Part shown: positions 10,757-21,844 of the stretch, piece after piece
How positions within the stretch are numbered: the stretch's first letter is position 1
Layout: every line of letters starts with the position of its first letter
From: Syncephalis plumigaleata
Taxonomy: Eukaryota; Zoopagomycota; Zoopagomycetes; Zoopagales; Piptocephalidaceae
Reading direction: 5' to 3'
Assembly (NCBI GenBank): GCA_025201365.1
Contig: JAIXMF010000124.1
Span: 1-35,217, forward strand
DNA: 35,217 nt
Program-made: the position numbers and the translations under genes
The notes under the pieces: model-generated
What the model was told of the DNA's origin: nothing
Databases searched by the model: none
What the model saw: the letters and a program-made list of their open reading frames with translations, nothing else

Positions 10757-10849
10757 TGAGCATCAAAACAATAGAAAAGGTCAAGCGTTACTTTGAGTGG
10801 CCACGACCAATACGCAATCCACCCTCTTCCCATTCACTTGCACGCCAAC
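10757..10849. promoter_or_regulatory. Short bidirectional promoter between vezatin-like gene and COG2
   Basis: Only 93 bp separate the two divergent start codons, so promoters and both 5' UTRs must share this interval or extend into the opposing coding regions. No TATA box is evident. Confidence 0.6.
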
Positions 10850-13371
10850 ATGACTGATTCAGTGCCCGACGACTCTAGCATTCGTGGCTCTGTCGCTGCC
10901 ACAGGAAGAAACGGCCATACCGACGGCTTGTTGGCAACACGTCGAGAGAAAAGGCTTAGTCCGCTTCTGATAGACTCGAGTCGCTTGAAACTCCAGTTGC
11001 CCGTTGAGAAAACGAAAACACCGTTTGATTTCGATAAGTTTCTCGAACAACGACCGGGAAGATCCTTGAAGGAACTGCGCGATGAACTCGAGAAAATGGA
11101 GCAAGCGAACCTTGAACAACGACTCGATATTATTTTGGCAGACTGCGAGCAGTTTGTACGTATACCCAGTGTCGTGACACAGTTGCCGAATCAGATTCAC
11201 GAAGTAGTATCGACATCGGATAAGATTAAACAGCGCTTAGAGGCAAGTGATTATTGTTAGGTAGCATCGAATAGCTAGTGACTAATTACAAGTGTAATGC
11301 ATAGATGGCGCATACGCAAATCAAATACGCGTACAACGCATGGGAGCATACGAGTAGAGCGTTGCAGCAGCAGCAACAAGTGGCAGTAAGTAGCAGCTAT
11401 AATAGCATAGTATATAGCATAACATAACATATAGCTTATACTGTAATGCTTGCATAAGACACGCTTAAAGCAATTGATCACACTATCTCGTGATATGAAT
11501 CGATTGGAAGAGATTACACAACAAATCACGGCAGTAGAGAATACGAAAGACGCGTGAGTGTAGTAGTAGTAGCAAAAAGGCCATCATAATGACCTCTAAT
11601 TTACATTGATATAGGCATTCTACCATGCAGGAAGCCATGCTTGAACGATCGGCCAATCTGTACCATTATATAGCGCAAGCATGTCAGGAATTGACAGAGT
11701 ACAAGGCAGTGGATAGGATAAGTCAGGCAAGCGAATGTTGTAGATAAACATACGCGATTATTATTGTTAATCATTAGAGTGATACTACAGCGATTATCGG
11801 CAGTACAGGATTTGATAAGCAGTAGTATTGTGCAAGAATTGCAGACAGCCCTACAAAAGCTATATCGTGAATATGGCAAGAATGACAAGGACAAGCGTCA
11901 GGAGATAGTAGTATGGGACTCGACAATAATGTATTATCAAATATTTAAGCAGATTGGCAAGCAATCAGTTGCTCATACACTTTTAATATCCGAGTATATT
12001 ACACCATTTCTAGCAATGGTAAGCAGCATGAATTGTTTACAGCTTAGTTGAATAGCAACAACAACAGTAATAATAATAATCATAATAATAACCAATCAAT
12101 TATTGTTTTATAGCGTTTATCATTGAGATCATACGCGGAAAGACGAGTGGCCATCATGAAAGATAATAAACACCCGCTATCTGTGCTACTAAGCGAGACA
12201 TATCAACTATTGCTAGAGCAATTGACACCATTGCTACGCATCGATCCGTTGCTACAACAACAAACTATATGGCCGCAGTTTCTACGAAGTATTCCAGAGA
12301 AAATGTCCTTTTTATTTAGTCTAGACGAACTGGATCGATTTGCTGAGGTACTGTCGGTCATGATGGTTAAAACACGTTAAATGACATGTATGTAACGTAT
12401 GATTAATAGCATTATCAAGTGTTTCAACAATGGCTGCTCCAACAATCTAATGCATTGGATGGTGTCGAATACGTCAAGGACTCATCGGCAGCCAATGCGT
12501 TACGTAATTTAATTCGACATTGGCCATTGGATCAATACTTTGAAGCGAGGTAAGCAACAAACTAGCGTTAATCACCATGAAGAACATCATCACAAACTGT
12601 CGATTATTATTATTGTTAGATTCTATGAAATGACGGAGCTATTGGATACGGCCATTCTAAAGAGTAGTCAGATTAATGTAACTGCCGTATCGCAGAGCAC
12701 CACCACTGATATGCCGGTACTACCTATCACTTCAGCCACATTAACTCTGATCGAGCTATGCTGGTCTAGTCGAGTAAATCTACCACCATTAATGGCAAGA
12801 TTCTGGAAACTCTGCTGTCAAGTGAGTAATGACGAGTACACGCTATAATTTACTAATGATCGATTGTGTCGTGCTAGTTCATGCTAAGGTATGGTGCATG
12901 GCTTGCGGAGTGGTGTTCGGAAAACGCCATTCAAACCGTTTTAGACAATGAAAAGGTAAGCTATACGGTTGGCATTCTATCGAATCAGCTAATGGAATTC
13001 CAATGAATTGCAGCAAATCAAACTTATTAGTAGGGCGAAATCGCCTATACTACGTGTGTCCAGTAGAAATGCCACGACAAATACCACTATCACTCCCATA
13101 GCATCACCCGTAAATAACGCAGAAATGAATGCATCTGAAATCCAATTGACGCGGAAACGTATTGCTGAAGCCGATATCGACTGGCTACGCGGACAACTGG
13201 TGGATTTATTGCAGTTGACCGTGCGACCGGCCATTCCAATAGCTCTACAATCTCGAGCTGTTCAACTACTAGGTAGGCCTATGTTATACGATTCCTTTAC
13301 AGGGTATTGTACTAATGAAACGTGGTTTAGAGGCATTAATGGCCAAGGTATCACAGCTGGATGCAAACTAA
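10850..13371 (+). CDS. cog2: Conserved oligomeric Golgi complex subunit 2 (COG2), about eleven exons
   Basis: Subunit of the COG tether for retrograde vesicles within the Golgi. Exons: 10850-11242, 11305-11385, 11459-11553, 11615-11726, 11791-12018, 12114-12347, 12410-12549, 12620-12821, 12878-12955, 13014-13259, 13303-13371 (about 625 aa). The N-terminus shows the COG2 signature PFDFDKFLEQR...SLKELRDELEKM. The C-terminal part has WPLDQYFEARF and ELCWSSRVNLPPLMARFWKL, typical of COG2. Introns 1 and 4 begin with GC (AG|GCAAGT at 11243, CAG|GCAAGC at 11727). The last intron is uncertain: without it the frame ends at 13385 with a less plausible tail; with it the protein ends GLEALMAKVSQLDAN. The first ATG is used. 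Confidence 0.85.
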
Positions 13372-13385
13372 AGATTGCGATTTAA

Positions 13386-14083
13386 ACTGTATTAGTATCC
13401 GCATTGTATTAAATTATTTCCATTTGTTATTCGATAGTCTCTGCGTTAGCATCGTATCAAAACGCGATTATTACTTGAAAATGAATCGTATATGTATATT
13501 AATCTCACATTGAGCGTAACAATGATGATGTATGGCATTTTACTGTGATGAAACATTGGATGAAACGATGAAATCTAGTCGCGCCAAATAGGATTAAAGG
13601 CATCTATCGTCCTATACGATATAATAAATATTTAGGTGTGCCACAAGTTGATCACCATACACAATTGAAGGGAACCCAACTCAATGATCATATCGGATAG
13701 TACATGATGTAGAGAGGATAGTCGAGTGCTCTGTTAAGAGTAACATTGTATCATATGATTCTTTTTAATCGTAAATTATTGTTAATTCGAACATGCGACA
13801 TAGGCCACTTCTACTCGATACATTTCTACTTGATACCTATTACGAACTGTACACGTGTAACGGCTGGCCGTTATTTACAACGAAATAAACAAACTATTGG
13901 AAGCAACAAAGTCACGTTATTTCAGCACTACAAGTAAATAGTGATACACTTAATGCAAAAGCATAAGTTTACCATTGCATGTAGGTTGTGATTTAGTTCA
14001 AGTTTATTCATTTCATAAGGAAAATTAGCTCCTTGGTGAAAGGATAACTGATATTGCTCGCTCGCGATAGGGTGCGTCACACG
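13386..14083. other. Intergenic, COG2 3' flank; nothing recognised
   Basis: AT-rich sequence. A 63-codon frame at 13746-13937 has no recognisable feature and no promoter or codon pattern that would support it. Confidence 0.6.
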
Positions 14084-14278
14084 CTAGACGAACACCTGAG
14101 AATTGGTGCGATTGCCAGCATTGTCGTCCGCTAACCAAGCACGAAAATCGGCACGATTTCTTTCGGAATCAGTATCGGGTCGAACTCTTTCCTTGCGACA
14201 CCACTTGAACAGGAATAATGAAGTGGCAAGAACCAACACGCCACAGAAGCAAGCAGAATAGACCACGATATTTTGCAT
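14084..14278 (-). CDS. Small single-pass membrane protein, 64 aa (paralogue A)
   Basis: Not a recognised family. The ATG at 14276-14278 opens a frame with one transmembrane helix (about residues 5-25, VVYSACFCGVLVLATSLFLF), a basic stop-transfer stretch KWCRKERVR, then a short polar tail with ADFRAWLADDN (about 43-53). A TATAAA box on the minus strand at about 14373-14379 lies about 95 bp upstream, supporting a real transcript. The neighbour at 14843-15055 has the same size, topology and tail motif (DFxxWxAxD), which is the main support for both. Predicted orientation: N-out, tail in cytosol. Confidence 0.6.
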   Translation of the reverse strand: MQNIVVYSACFCGVLVLATSLFLFKWCRKERVRPDTDSERNRADFRAWLADDNAGNRTNSQVFV

Positions 14279-14431
14279 AGTACTAGATGTGCGTATGTTG
14301 AATGAAATGCCGCATTAAACACAGAAACGACCTGATGAAGTATCGAGTGGATAAGTCAAGCTGCGTACCTTCTTTATATCTGAGCCATTGCCGAAATGCT
14401 GACACCTCCTAGTCAGCTGTCAATAAACGGC

Positions 14432-14468
14432 ATAGACATGGACATAGACATGGACGTAGACGTAGACA
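14432..14468. repeat. Hexanucleotide microsatellite (ATGGAC/ATAGAC/GTAGAC)
   Basis: About six tandem 6-bp units upstream of the 14278 gene's TATA box; short imperfect repeat. Confidence 0.7.
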
Positions 14469-14842
14469 TAAGCGACATGTCTTTATGACACGTCTAACAG
14501 ACAGCATTAGCAAGACACGGTGATAGTTGGCATGAACATGTCGTTGGACATTTGTAAACGTTAGTAAATCATTCTGCTACCATCTTTAGTAGAATATACA
14601 TATGTGTGTGTGTGTTGCAATCAAGTAAGCAGTTTATTTCGCGTATCGAATAAGTTTAAGCATCATACGTATATATATTGTTGTTGTTGTTAATTACAAA
14701 CACGTATTTAACCGGTATAATAAAATGTTTATGATAAGTACGCCAAGTAATATGACACAAACGATATGTCTTTATTTAGTTCAATAACACACGAACTATT
14801 GCATTAAACGCGCAATATCTTGTGAATGAAAATCGATATCAT

Positions 14843-15055
14843 TTATTCTCGAGGCAATGGCTCATTGTTGCGAATGGGCAGGAAATCCTCGGCGGCCCAT
14901 CTTACGAAATCATCAACGACAATTTGATCTAGATTAGGTTCATCATCTGGCTCTGAAGGCGTCCTACTCTGACCACAAATACACATGGCCGCCACCAATA
15001 CAATTGCTGCTGATCCGATAATAGGCGACAGGTATAGCATCCACTGATTCATCAT
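14843..15055 (-). CDS. Small single-pass membrane protein, 70 aa (paralogue B)
   Basis: Unrecognised family. It starts MMNQW, has one transmembrane helix (about 7-27, LYLSPIIGSAAIVLVAAMCIC) and an acidic cytosolic tail with IVVDDFVRWAAEDF (about 46-59). The DFxxWxAxD pattern and overall layout match the protein at 14084-14278. A minus-strand TATATAA at about 15103-15109 sits about 50 bp upstream of the ATG, as expected for a short leader. The two genes point the same way, 564 bp apart, suggesting tandem duplication. Confidence 0.62.
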   Translation of the reverse strand: MMNQWMLYLSPIIGSAAIVLVAAMCICGQSRTPSEPDDEPNLDQIVVDDFVRWAAEDFLPIRNNEPLPRE

Positions 15056-15637
15056 AACTATTGGCCAATAATGCGGAATAAGACGAGCAGTTACAGCATA
15101 GTCTTATATAATCATGCGTTCCATTACCTCGTCAGGTCAATGACAGGGAAAGCTCTACGGTCAGATCGCTTTTCTTTCGTTTGTCTTTGCAAGGTTAGTA
15201 CGCGTCAATATGACATCATTCTTTGTTGTCGCATCAAGTCATTAATCAAAAGACAGGACCATGTACATGGACGTACATCTTTGTTATGTTCACGACACAA
15301 GACATGCACATCATCGTACTTGCCAATTGATTATAATACACGAATGGCGTTTTTTTCTTTATTTCTCGTTAATGTCTACAATTGTGTTTTATTAAGAAAT
15401 TTATTAACATTCCATTACAAAATCTACACATTTATTAATAAGAACAAAAGTTAATGACTAACAATGCTAATTGGTTGGAAAAACTCTGTACTTCTTATCC
15501 CGCTTTCTTTTACCTATTCCAACTACTTGCTGAATTGAACCAATTCTATTATACCATCTCGCTAGAACTATCACTCCTTCCTCTTTTCTGTTATAACTCT
15601 ACATAATATATATATCATAGTGGTTCAAGCAGCAAAT
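15056..15637. other. Intergenic with one MITE end
   Basis: Contains the minus-strand TATA box of the 15055 gene and a solo MITE-family end at 15431-15488. The plus-strand open frame at 15071-15454 overlaps both and shows no protein features. Confidence 0.6.
15431..15488 (-). mobile_element. Solo terminal end of the MITE family
   Basis: The reverse complement starts CAGAGTTTTTCCAACCAATT and continues with CATTGTTAG, TTAACTTTTGTTCTT and TTATTAATAAA, matching the ends at 6559, 27780 and 33618. TA follows at 15489-15490. No partner end was found upstream. It lies 150 bp before the SDR start. Confidence 0.65.
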
Positions 15638-16688
15638 ATGGGATGGTTCACGAAGGAATTCACTAATGAACAGGTGCCGGACTTGACTGGCAAGGTATCT
15701 ACGAACACGATGACAATACGAGAAAGACTAAACAACTACTTACTTGTAGGTCGCTGTGGTCACCGGTGCTAATACTGGAATTGGTTACCACATTGCTTTG
15801 CAGCTCGCTTTGCATGGCAGCAGAGTATACGCTGCCTGTCGTAATGAGGAACGCGCGCAAGCTGCTATCGATAGCATTAAGGATGAAGTTAGAAAGGCGC
15901 ATTCCGATAGTAAAGACTCTGAGCCGGATATTCGATTTCTATCATTGGATTTGAACAGCCTTGCACAAGTGGATGTGGCAGCAAAGAAGCTCATTAATAT
16001 TGAACCGAAAATACACATTCTTATTAACAATGCCGGTATAATGGGCGTGCCATTCACCATGACCGACGACAATATTGAGTCGCATTTTGGTGTAAACCAT
16101 ATTGGACCCACCCTGTTCACTCAACGCCTATTACCGACCATTCGCGATAGTGGTACACCGGAGGATCCATCGCGTATCGTGTTCACCTCGAGTCTTGGGC
16201 ATTATTGGACCTACTGGAGCGGACCATGTCTTACACTCGACACTATTAACAATGAGAGGCGTTACTACTCCATGACCGCTTACGGGCACTCGAAGCTTGC
16301 CAACATTTTAACGGCCAACTACCTTGCGAGACAGGAGTCAAATGGCAATGATCGACCAACAATACTGATCAACTCGGTGCATCCAGGAATTGTACACTCG
16401 GAACTTGGTCGCAATATGCGGCACTCTCATGGCTGGATAGGGGATCTGGGCACTAGGGCTATTTACGCATGCTTGGGCATATCTTCAGCAGACGGGGCGT
16501 TGGCTACACTTTATGCGGCAACCGCCGATGAAGTCAAAGAGAAAGGCTATAATGGCGTGTTCTTTGTTCCATACGGCCGATGCTCAGCGCCAAGTGGATA
16601 TGCGCAAAGCGAAGAACTACAAGACAAGCTATGGCAATTTACTCAATCAGTGATTGATGAAAAGCTAGGACACACTCGGCATAGATGA
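15638..16688 (+). CDS. Short-chain dehydrogenase/reductase (retinol dehydrogenase / WWOX-like), two exons
   Basis: NAD(P)H-dependent oxidoreductase of the classical SDR fold, 331 aa; substrate unknown. Exons 15638-15694 and 15750-16688 with a 55-nt intron; the splice gives a continuous LTGKVAVVTGANTGIG. Visible motifs: cofactor loop TGANTGIG (24-31), NNAG (112-115), catalytic serine in FTSS (166-167), and YGHSK with Y197 and K201. The closest pattern is the RDH11-14 / WW-domain oxidoreductase group, including the opening WFTKEFTNEQVPDLTGK, which is typical of those fungal homologues. ATG at 15638 is the only start that gives the conserved N-terminus. The gene lies next to the left inverted-repeat arm, 3' end towards it. 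Confidence 0.92.
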
Positions 16689-16873
16689 TATACTCGTCTT
16701 TCTTCTTTACTTATATTAATAATCGCTATACATTTACTTGCACTAGTGCCGAAATGTTTTTTACGCCTCAAAAGCCTGTAATTGCATTTCAGTAGTTGTG
16801 TGGTGAAATTCAATTCTTGATTATTTTCTAATAAACTTGTTAACATTTTATTAAGTCTTACTAGCGATTTACT

Positions 16874-18154
16874 AGACTACTTCCCTCCACTTCTTTACCA
16901 ATGCTGTCTTCTTAGTCTTGACTACATTCCACTTGTCGTTGACTTCTTTCACATACTCTCTTCGTGCTAATCTCATGTCCCTGTCACTTCCCTTACCACT
17001 AAACAGCATGTGCCTTCTTCGCGCTAACTGCATTCCACTTGTCAGTAAACAACACGTGTCCATTTCCTCTTAACTATATGCTAGTTATTCCTTTTACTTT
17101 CTCAGTAATACGCGTCTTCTTCGTGTCATTCGCATTCCACTTACTTCCTCTTTCACTTTAGCATACACATTCCCAATAGCAGCTATCCTGTCATACTATC
17201 TCTATGACTTTTATTTATTTCTTTGTTTTCCTTTTCCTCTAACCTATCTACATGCTCACTTGTCGTTATTATTACTATACCAATAAGCCTTGTTTATTGC
17301 TCGTTCTAGTCCTTTGTTTTCTATCACTGTCCTGCTTATTTATCAATGCTTAAGCGTTTACTACTCTCGTTGTAATATGTACCTTTTACTTTACCGCTCT
17401 TTTCCGTCGTCTGTTTGTATGCCACTATTACGTCATGCTTTTATTTGTATTTTTATTTGTTTACTGCCATCTAAATACTCTATCTACCTACAAACACACA
17501 CTGCTTCTTCAAATAAACTGGCATATGTGCTCATACACTCTTCCTTGCTCATTTCTTTGTTCGTTTTCTTATTATCACGTAGCAATTACCGTAACGCTCA
17601 TATAAGGTGGATATGCTCTCTCTCGTCTATTGCTTCTTATTCTTTTGTTCGTCCTCTGATCATACATACACCACTACAACTCATGCTTTCCCTCTTACTC
17701 CACCTTCGTTTACAGTCATATACAGGCTACGCTTAGCTGCAAGCGTATACTACTTGTCTTTGTGTTGTTCTCGGTCGGTCGTCTTGTCCCCGTCTAGTAT
17801 GCCGCTTTGCCACTGACTACTTGTCGATTATGTTGATTGTATGTCGCGTACTCGTATTTTGTATCGCTACTTGTCGGCAGCCACACTCCAATATGCATAC
17901 TCTGTCATAAGCATACTTTACTCTTCACGCTGTGTAGTAATTGGTTCTTTATTCGTTGTCGATCAACGTAGCATATATCACACTGGATCTTTCATACTGG
18001 TCTATCCTCTATTCAGTTCTCTCTTTCTCGCTCCCTTGTCTACTTGCTTGCGACACTCCCTTGCCCTCACTCGTGTATTCCTATCATTTCATGCCATGCT
18101 CTTTATTCACAGCGTTTGCTCGCCACGTTGTACCACTTTATTCGCGTTGACTTG
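16874..18154 (+). repeat. Left arm of 1.3-kb inverted repeat
   Basis: About 1,280 bp matching 28976-30303 in reverse orientation. From about 17090 to 17735 the two arms are almost identical (one substitution noticed). The outer parts diverge to roughly 95% and differ by indels. The outer end is built of degenerate units containing ACTACATTCCACTTGTC; the right arm has one extra unit. The plus strand is pyrimidine-rich, which creates a hydrophobic 148-codon frame (17290-17736); I treat that as a composition artefact unless shown otherwise. No target duplication or transposase was found. Confidence 0.88.
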
Positions 18155-18282
18155 AAGCAATCGTAGAAATTTCCTAATTTGTTTATAATGTAACCCGGGC
18201 CATAAAATTTCCTAATTTGGCGAAATTGGCCAATTTTTACCTAAAAGAATATAATGTCAAAAAAGCCTCCAATTTCAGCGAT

Positions 18283-18355
18283 GGGGGGCTAGCTCAAATG
18301 GTAGAGCGCTCGCTTAGCATGCGAGAGGCACCGGGATCGACGCCCGGGTTCTCCA
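18283..18355 (+). tRNA. tRNA-Ala (AGC)
   Basis: 73-nt cloverleaf without intron. The acceptor stem is GGGGGGC/GTTCTCC (with G-U pairs), D-arm GCTC/GAGC, anticodon stem CTCGC/GCGAG with loop TTAGCAT (anticodon AGC at 18316-18318), T-arm CCGGG/CCCGG, discriminator A. The A box TAGCTCAAATGG (18290-18301) and B box GGATCGACGCC (18334-18344) are intact. A TTTTT terminator follows at 18361-18365. Confidence 0.96.
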
Positions 18356-18360
18356 CAGCC

Positions 18361-18365
18361 TTTTT
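18361..18365 (+). terminator. RNA polymerase III terminator of tRNA-Ala
   Basis: Run of five T, 6 nt after the tRNA 3' end. Confidence 0.85.
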
Positions 18366-18545
18366 GCCAGTTGTGGCATGTATTTTGCAGCAACATTGTT
18401 TATTTTACGTCTTATAGCATGAAGGATTATGCAACTAACTTTTTTATTAAAGAGTAACTCTGTTAAACGATTGCTAAACCGTATATATGTATATGCTTGG
18501 GGTGTTATTATGTTTATATGGACGATGATGATATGCGGCGTGAAT

Positions 18546-21112
18546 TTAGCATACTGGCACGTTGACGGCAAGCCCGCCTTGTGAAGTTTCTTTGTACTAA
18601 TAGGATAAACGATGCAAGTAATCATGTTAATACACTAGGGCTAGTATTTAGCCATGTCAAGTATGCGGGTTACAACTTACTTTGCTTTGCATGTCTAGAC
18701 CGGTTTGACGCATGGTCTCGATGACTTGATCCAATGTGACGCTACGATACTAAGGGTGAACAAGCAATTCGTGCCATTTATTATATATATATGTTGCTTA
18801 CCGATGACTACCATCTTCATTTAGTGCAAGTTGTGCAGCCGTCACTGCTTTGACCGCGCCTAATGCGTTCCTCTCGATACATGGAATTTGTACTAATCCA
18901 TCTGTAAATGTAGAACCAGCATAAGTATCCTAGCAATTATCGTAATGAATACACATGACTTACCAACAGGATCACACGTCAATCCCAAATTATGTTCCTA
19001 TAGCATTAATAGTAATAAGATTAATTATATCGCAGAATAACAATAACAACAACAACAATCATTATCATTAATAATCCTTACCATGCCGATTTCAGCGGCA
19101 TTCTCTATTTGTTCCACCGTGCCACCCATGACGGCTGCAAATCCTGCGGCACTCATACTGCATGCCACACCTACTTCACCTATTATCATTGCATATATGC
19201 GTATTGTTTGATTATCGTATTGCTAATGCTTTTTTTTACAGTTCAATTACCTTGACAGCCCATTTCCGCCGCACTAATACTCGCACCTCGTTTGTAAAGC
19301 ATACCGATAGCGGCGGCCGTAAACAAAAACTCCAGAATATCATTTTCAGGATTATCCGATACGAACTCTAGATAATACTTGAGTACTGCTGGTATGACGC
19401 CTGCTGCACCATTGGTGGGCGCGGTCACCACTCGTCCACCGGCAGCGTTCTCCTCGTTTACCGCGATAGCGTACACTGACAGATAATCAAGTGCGGGCAG
19501 CTGCATACGTTTACGCTGTCGACGAGGCATGGTACTAGCATGTTGTAGTTCTTTGTTGGGCGCAAGTGTCGGTGTCGAATTATTGGCGGTATTAACGAAA
19601 CTACCAGGCAGTTGTTCCTCGTGGAATCCAATCCCACCGGCAGATCTGTACAATCCACGCATGAGATTATTGTAAAGACGGGGTGCCCGACGACGTGCTC
19701 GTATACTACCCGGCAGATGGGTCTCCTGGGAGAGACAGCCATTACGAATGGAGTTATCCATGCAACGCCAAATCTCGAGGGTTTTCGCTTTAATCTCCTC
19801 GGGACTACGCCATTGTAGTTCGTTTTCATACACCACTTGCGCGATTGTCATACGTTCCTGTCGACACACCTTTAGTAGTTGTTCCGCATTGGAGAATGGT
19901 AGTGCCGTCATCACCACGTCTTGTTCCTTGCGCGTCTCGGCCACCGCCTCATTGTTGTGTTCCTTTAATTCCGACTTGTAAAATAGATTCTCGCCATGTG
20001 CCACTTGCGTTTTCTCGTTCACGACAAATCCGCCGCCAATAGAGAAGAATTCGTTCGTGGCAAGTAGATCGCCTGCCTCGGTGTAGACGGTAAATCGTAG
20101 ACCATTCGGATGTTGAGGTAGCGAGTCGAAATAATGCATACGCATGTCTTCCTTTGGATTAAATTGGATACTATGACTGCCGTTCAATGAGATACGATTG
20201 GTAATGTGCATATCCTCCACTCGGGAGAGAATGGTGTTTGTTTCTACAGATTCGGGTGCCTCGCCCTCCAATCCTACCCAATTAATGCAGATGAGTTATA
20301 GGAATAGAACGATGCTCGATCTATGTATCTATGCCATGTTACATACCCATTAGTATTGCATTGGGTGTACCATGTCCAACACCCGTCAATGCCAATGATC
20401 CATAGACATCTATTCGAAGACGTGCCACCTAGCGTGCCATTGTATATACATAGAGGAGCATTGGGATAGATTGCCCATTAATAAACACGTGAGAATAAAG
20501 CATTATTTTGTAGCTACTTTGTCTAACACTCGATGCTCCTCTAGATCATTAATGAAGATCTTGGCTGCTCGCATAGGACCCACGGTATGACTACCACACG
20601 ACAATAAGTGATTATCAATCAATCAATCAATGAACAGCATCTATATAGCATGGTTATTCACCTTGATGATGGACCTATACCAATAGAGAATAGATCAAAG
20701 GTCGATACCACTGCATGGTGTACATTCTAGACATTGATAACAATAAAGAATGACTATGAGGAAAGGTGTCATTGACCATGGACAATAGTGTCATGCTCAC
20801 CGATTCGGATTCATTTACGCCACGCTGTGTGGATATACGACGATGTAGCAACTGGTGAAGACATGGAGAATGGCCGGTTTGCAACGCGCTAATACGCTTC
20901 GACGAGGGTGAGCTGCTAAAACCAACTGACGAGAACGCTGCCGCAAACCGACAAGTACGTGCACTTCGTGTGCTGGCCGTAATTACACCAGAGGTCGTAT
21001 TACCCAAATAGTAGCAACTACTTGGCGTGGAGGTCGAGGATAACGAGGACCATTTTGGTGATGGTCGCGTTATATGAATGATTCTAGGAAGACGGCGGGC
21101 TGTCACAGACAT
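18546..21112 (-). CDS. L-serine dehydratase, iron-sulfur (bacterial SdaA-like) type, ten exons
   Basis: Deaminates L-serine to pyruvate and ammonia using a [4Fe-4S] cluster. Exons (minus): 21112-20801, 20726-20662, 20590-20518, 20428-20347, 20273-19251, 19179-19082, 18997-18964, 18901-18802, 18741-18681, 18596-18546 (1,899 nt, 632 aa). After a 104-residue basic/serine-rich extension, possibly mitochondrial, come [76 protein letters not shown] and a terminal VNVPVC. Cysteines 517, 559, 570 and 632 have spacings 42, 11, 62, the same as the cluster ligands, including the C-terminal Cys, of the Legionella enzyme as I recall it. A basic insert near PRRQRKRM lengthens the middle. Confidence 0.93.
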
Positions 21113-21844
21113 GTTACTAATCGTTAGAAGAAGTAGACGAAGCAGAGAAAGAAGAAGGTAAGTTGGTATGAATTCGAGAGGAAAACACCGCTTACTCGCT
21201 ATTTATTAATTTACTTTTGTTCGTCAGTATTTACCCCGCACTAATTTACTAGTGACAATACCGATAGTGAAAGCAAAGAAAATACCGACAGGAGAATGAC
21301 GGAAACGATGGAGCGAGAGAGAGCGAGAGCAACTCGAATGCAGCACCTCTTATAATAAACCATTTGCCCTGACAACTACTTGCACTTGTTCTTTTTTTCC
21401 TTTTATTTTTGTAATGGTACACGTGCTTAATTCATGGCTAGATTGGAGTGAAAGTGAGAAAGTGCATGGGGTAATGAGTGTACACAAATGAAGGCTTTCC
21501 CTATTGCCAAGCTAATTGCTATGGGGTTTATAAGGCCTTTAGTAAGAATAAGAAGAAGAGAAACAAAAAAAGCAGTATACTTTGCTTATGAGTGAATGGT
21601 AATAAATAAAATGTACACGCTGTATTTGTTATTCTGCATAAGTGAATACTAGTTGATAGACGTATAATAATTATTTGAAACGACGTTTACTTATGTGGCA
21701 TAAAAAGTTGACTGTAATGGAGAGAGCACACCCTAGATAAATATATGTATATGTGTGTGTGTGTATATGTGAGTGTATATGACTAACAGCGATCATTGAG
21801 ATATAGCGTTAATACCGGACTTTTCCAACTAACAAAAGTATCAT
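21113..21844. other. Serine dehydratase 5' flank
   Basis: No gene seen. Contains a GA-rich stretch (21312-21330), a TATA-like TTATTATAAG on the minus strand near 21350, and a TATG/TG microsatellite (about 21739-21780). Confidence 0.6.

Noticed and set aside
10793-10849. Upstream TTG start for COG2
   Set aside because: Not an ATG; the first in-frame ATG at 10850 gives a normal N-terminus.
17841-18155. Serine/leucine-rich open frames in the inverted-repeat arms
   Set aside because: Pyrimidine-rich strand; the copies differ by frameshifts and substitutions outside the core, so no protein is supported.
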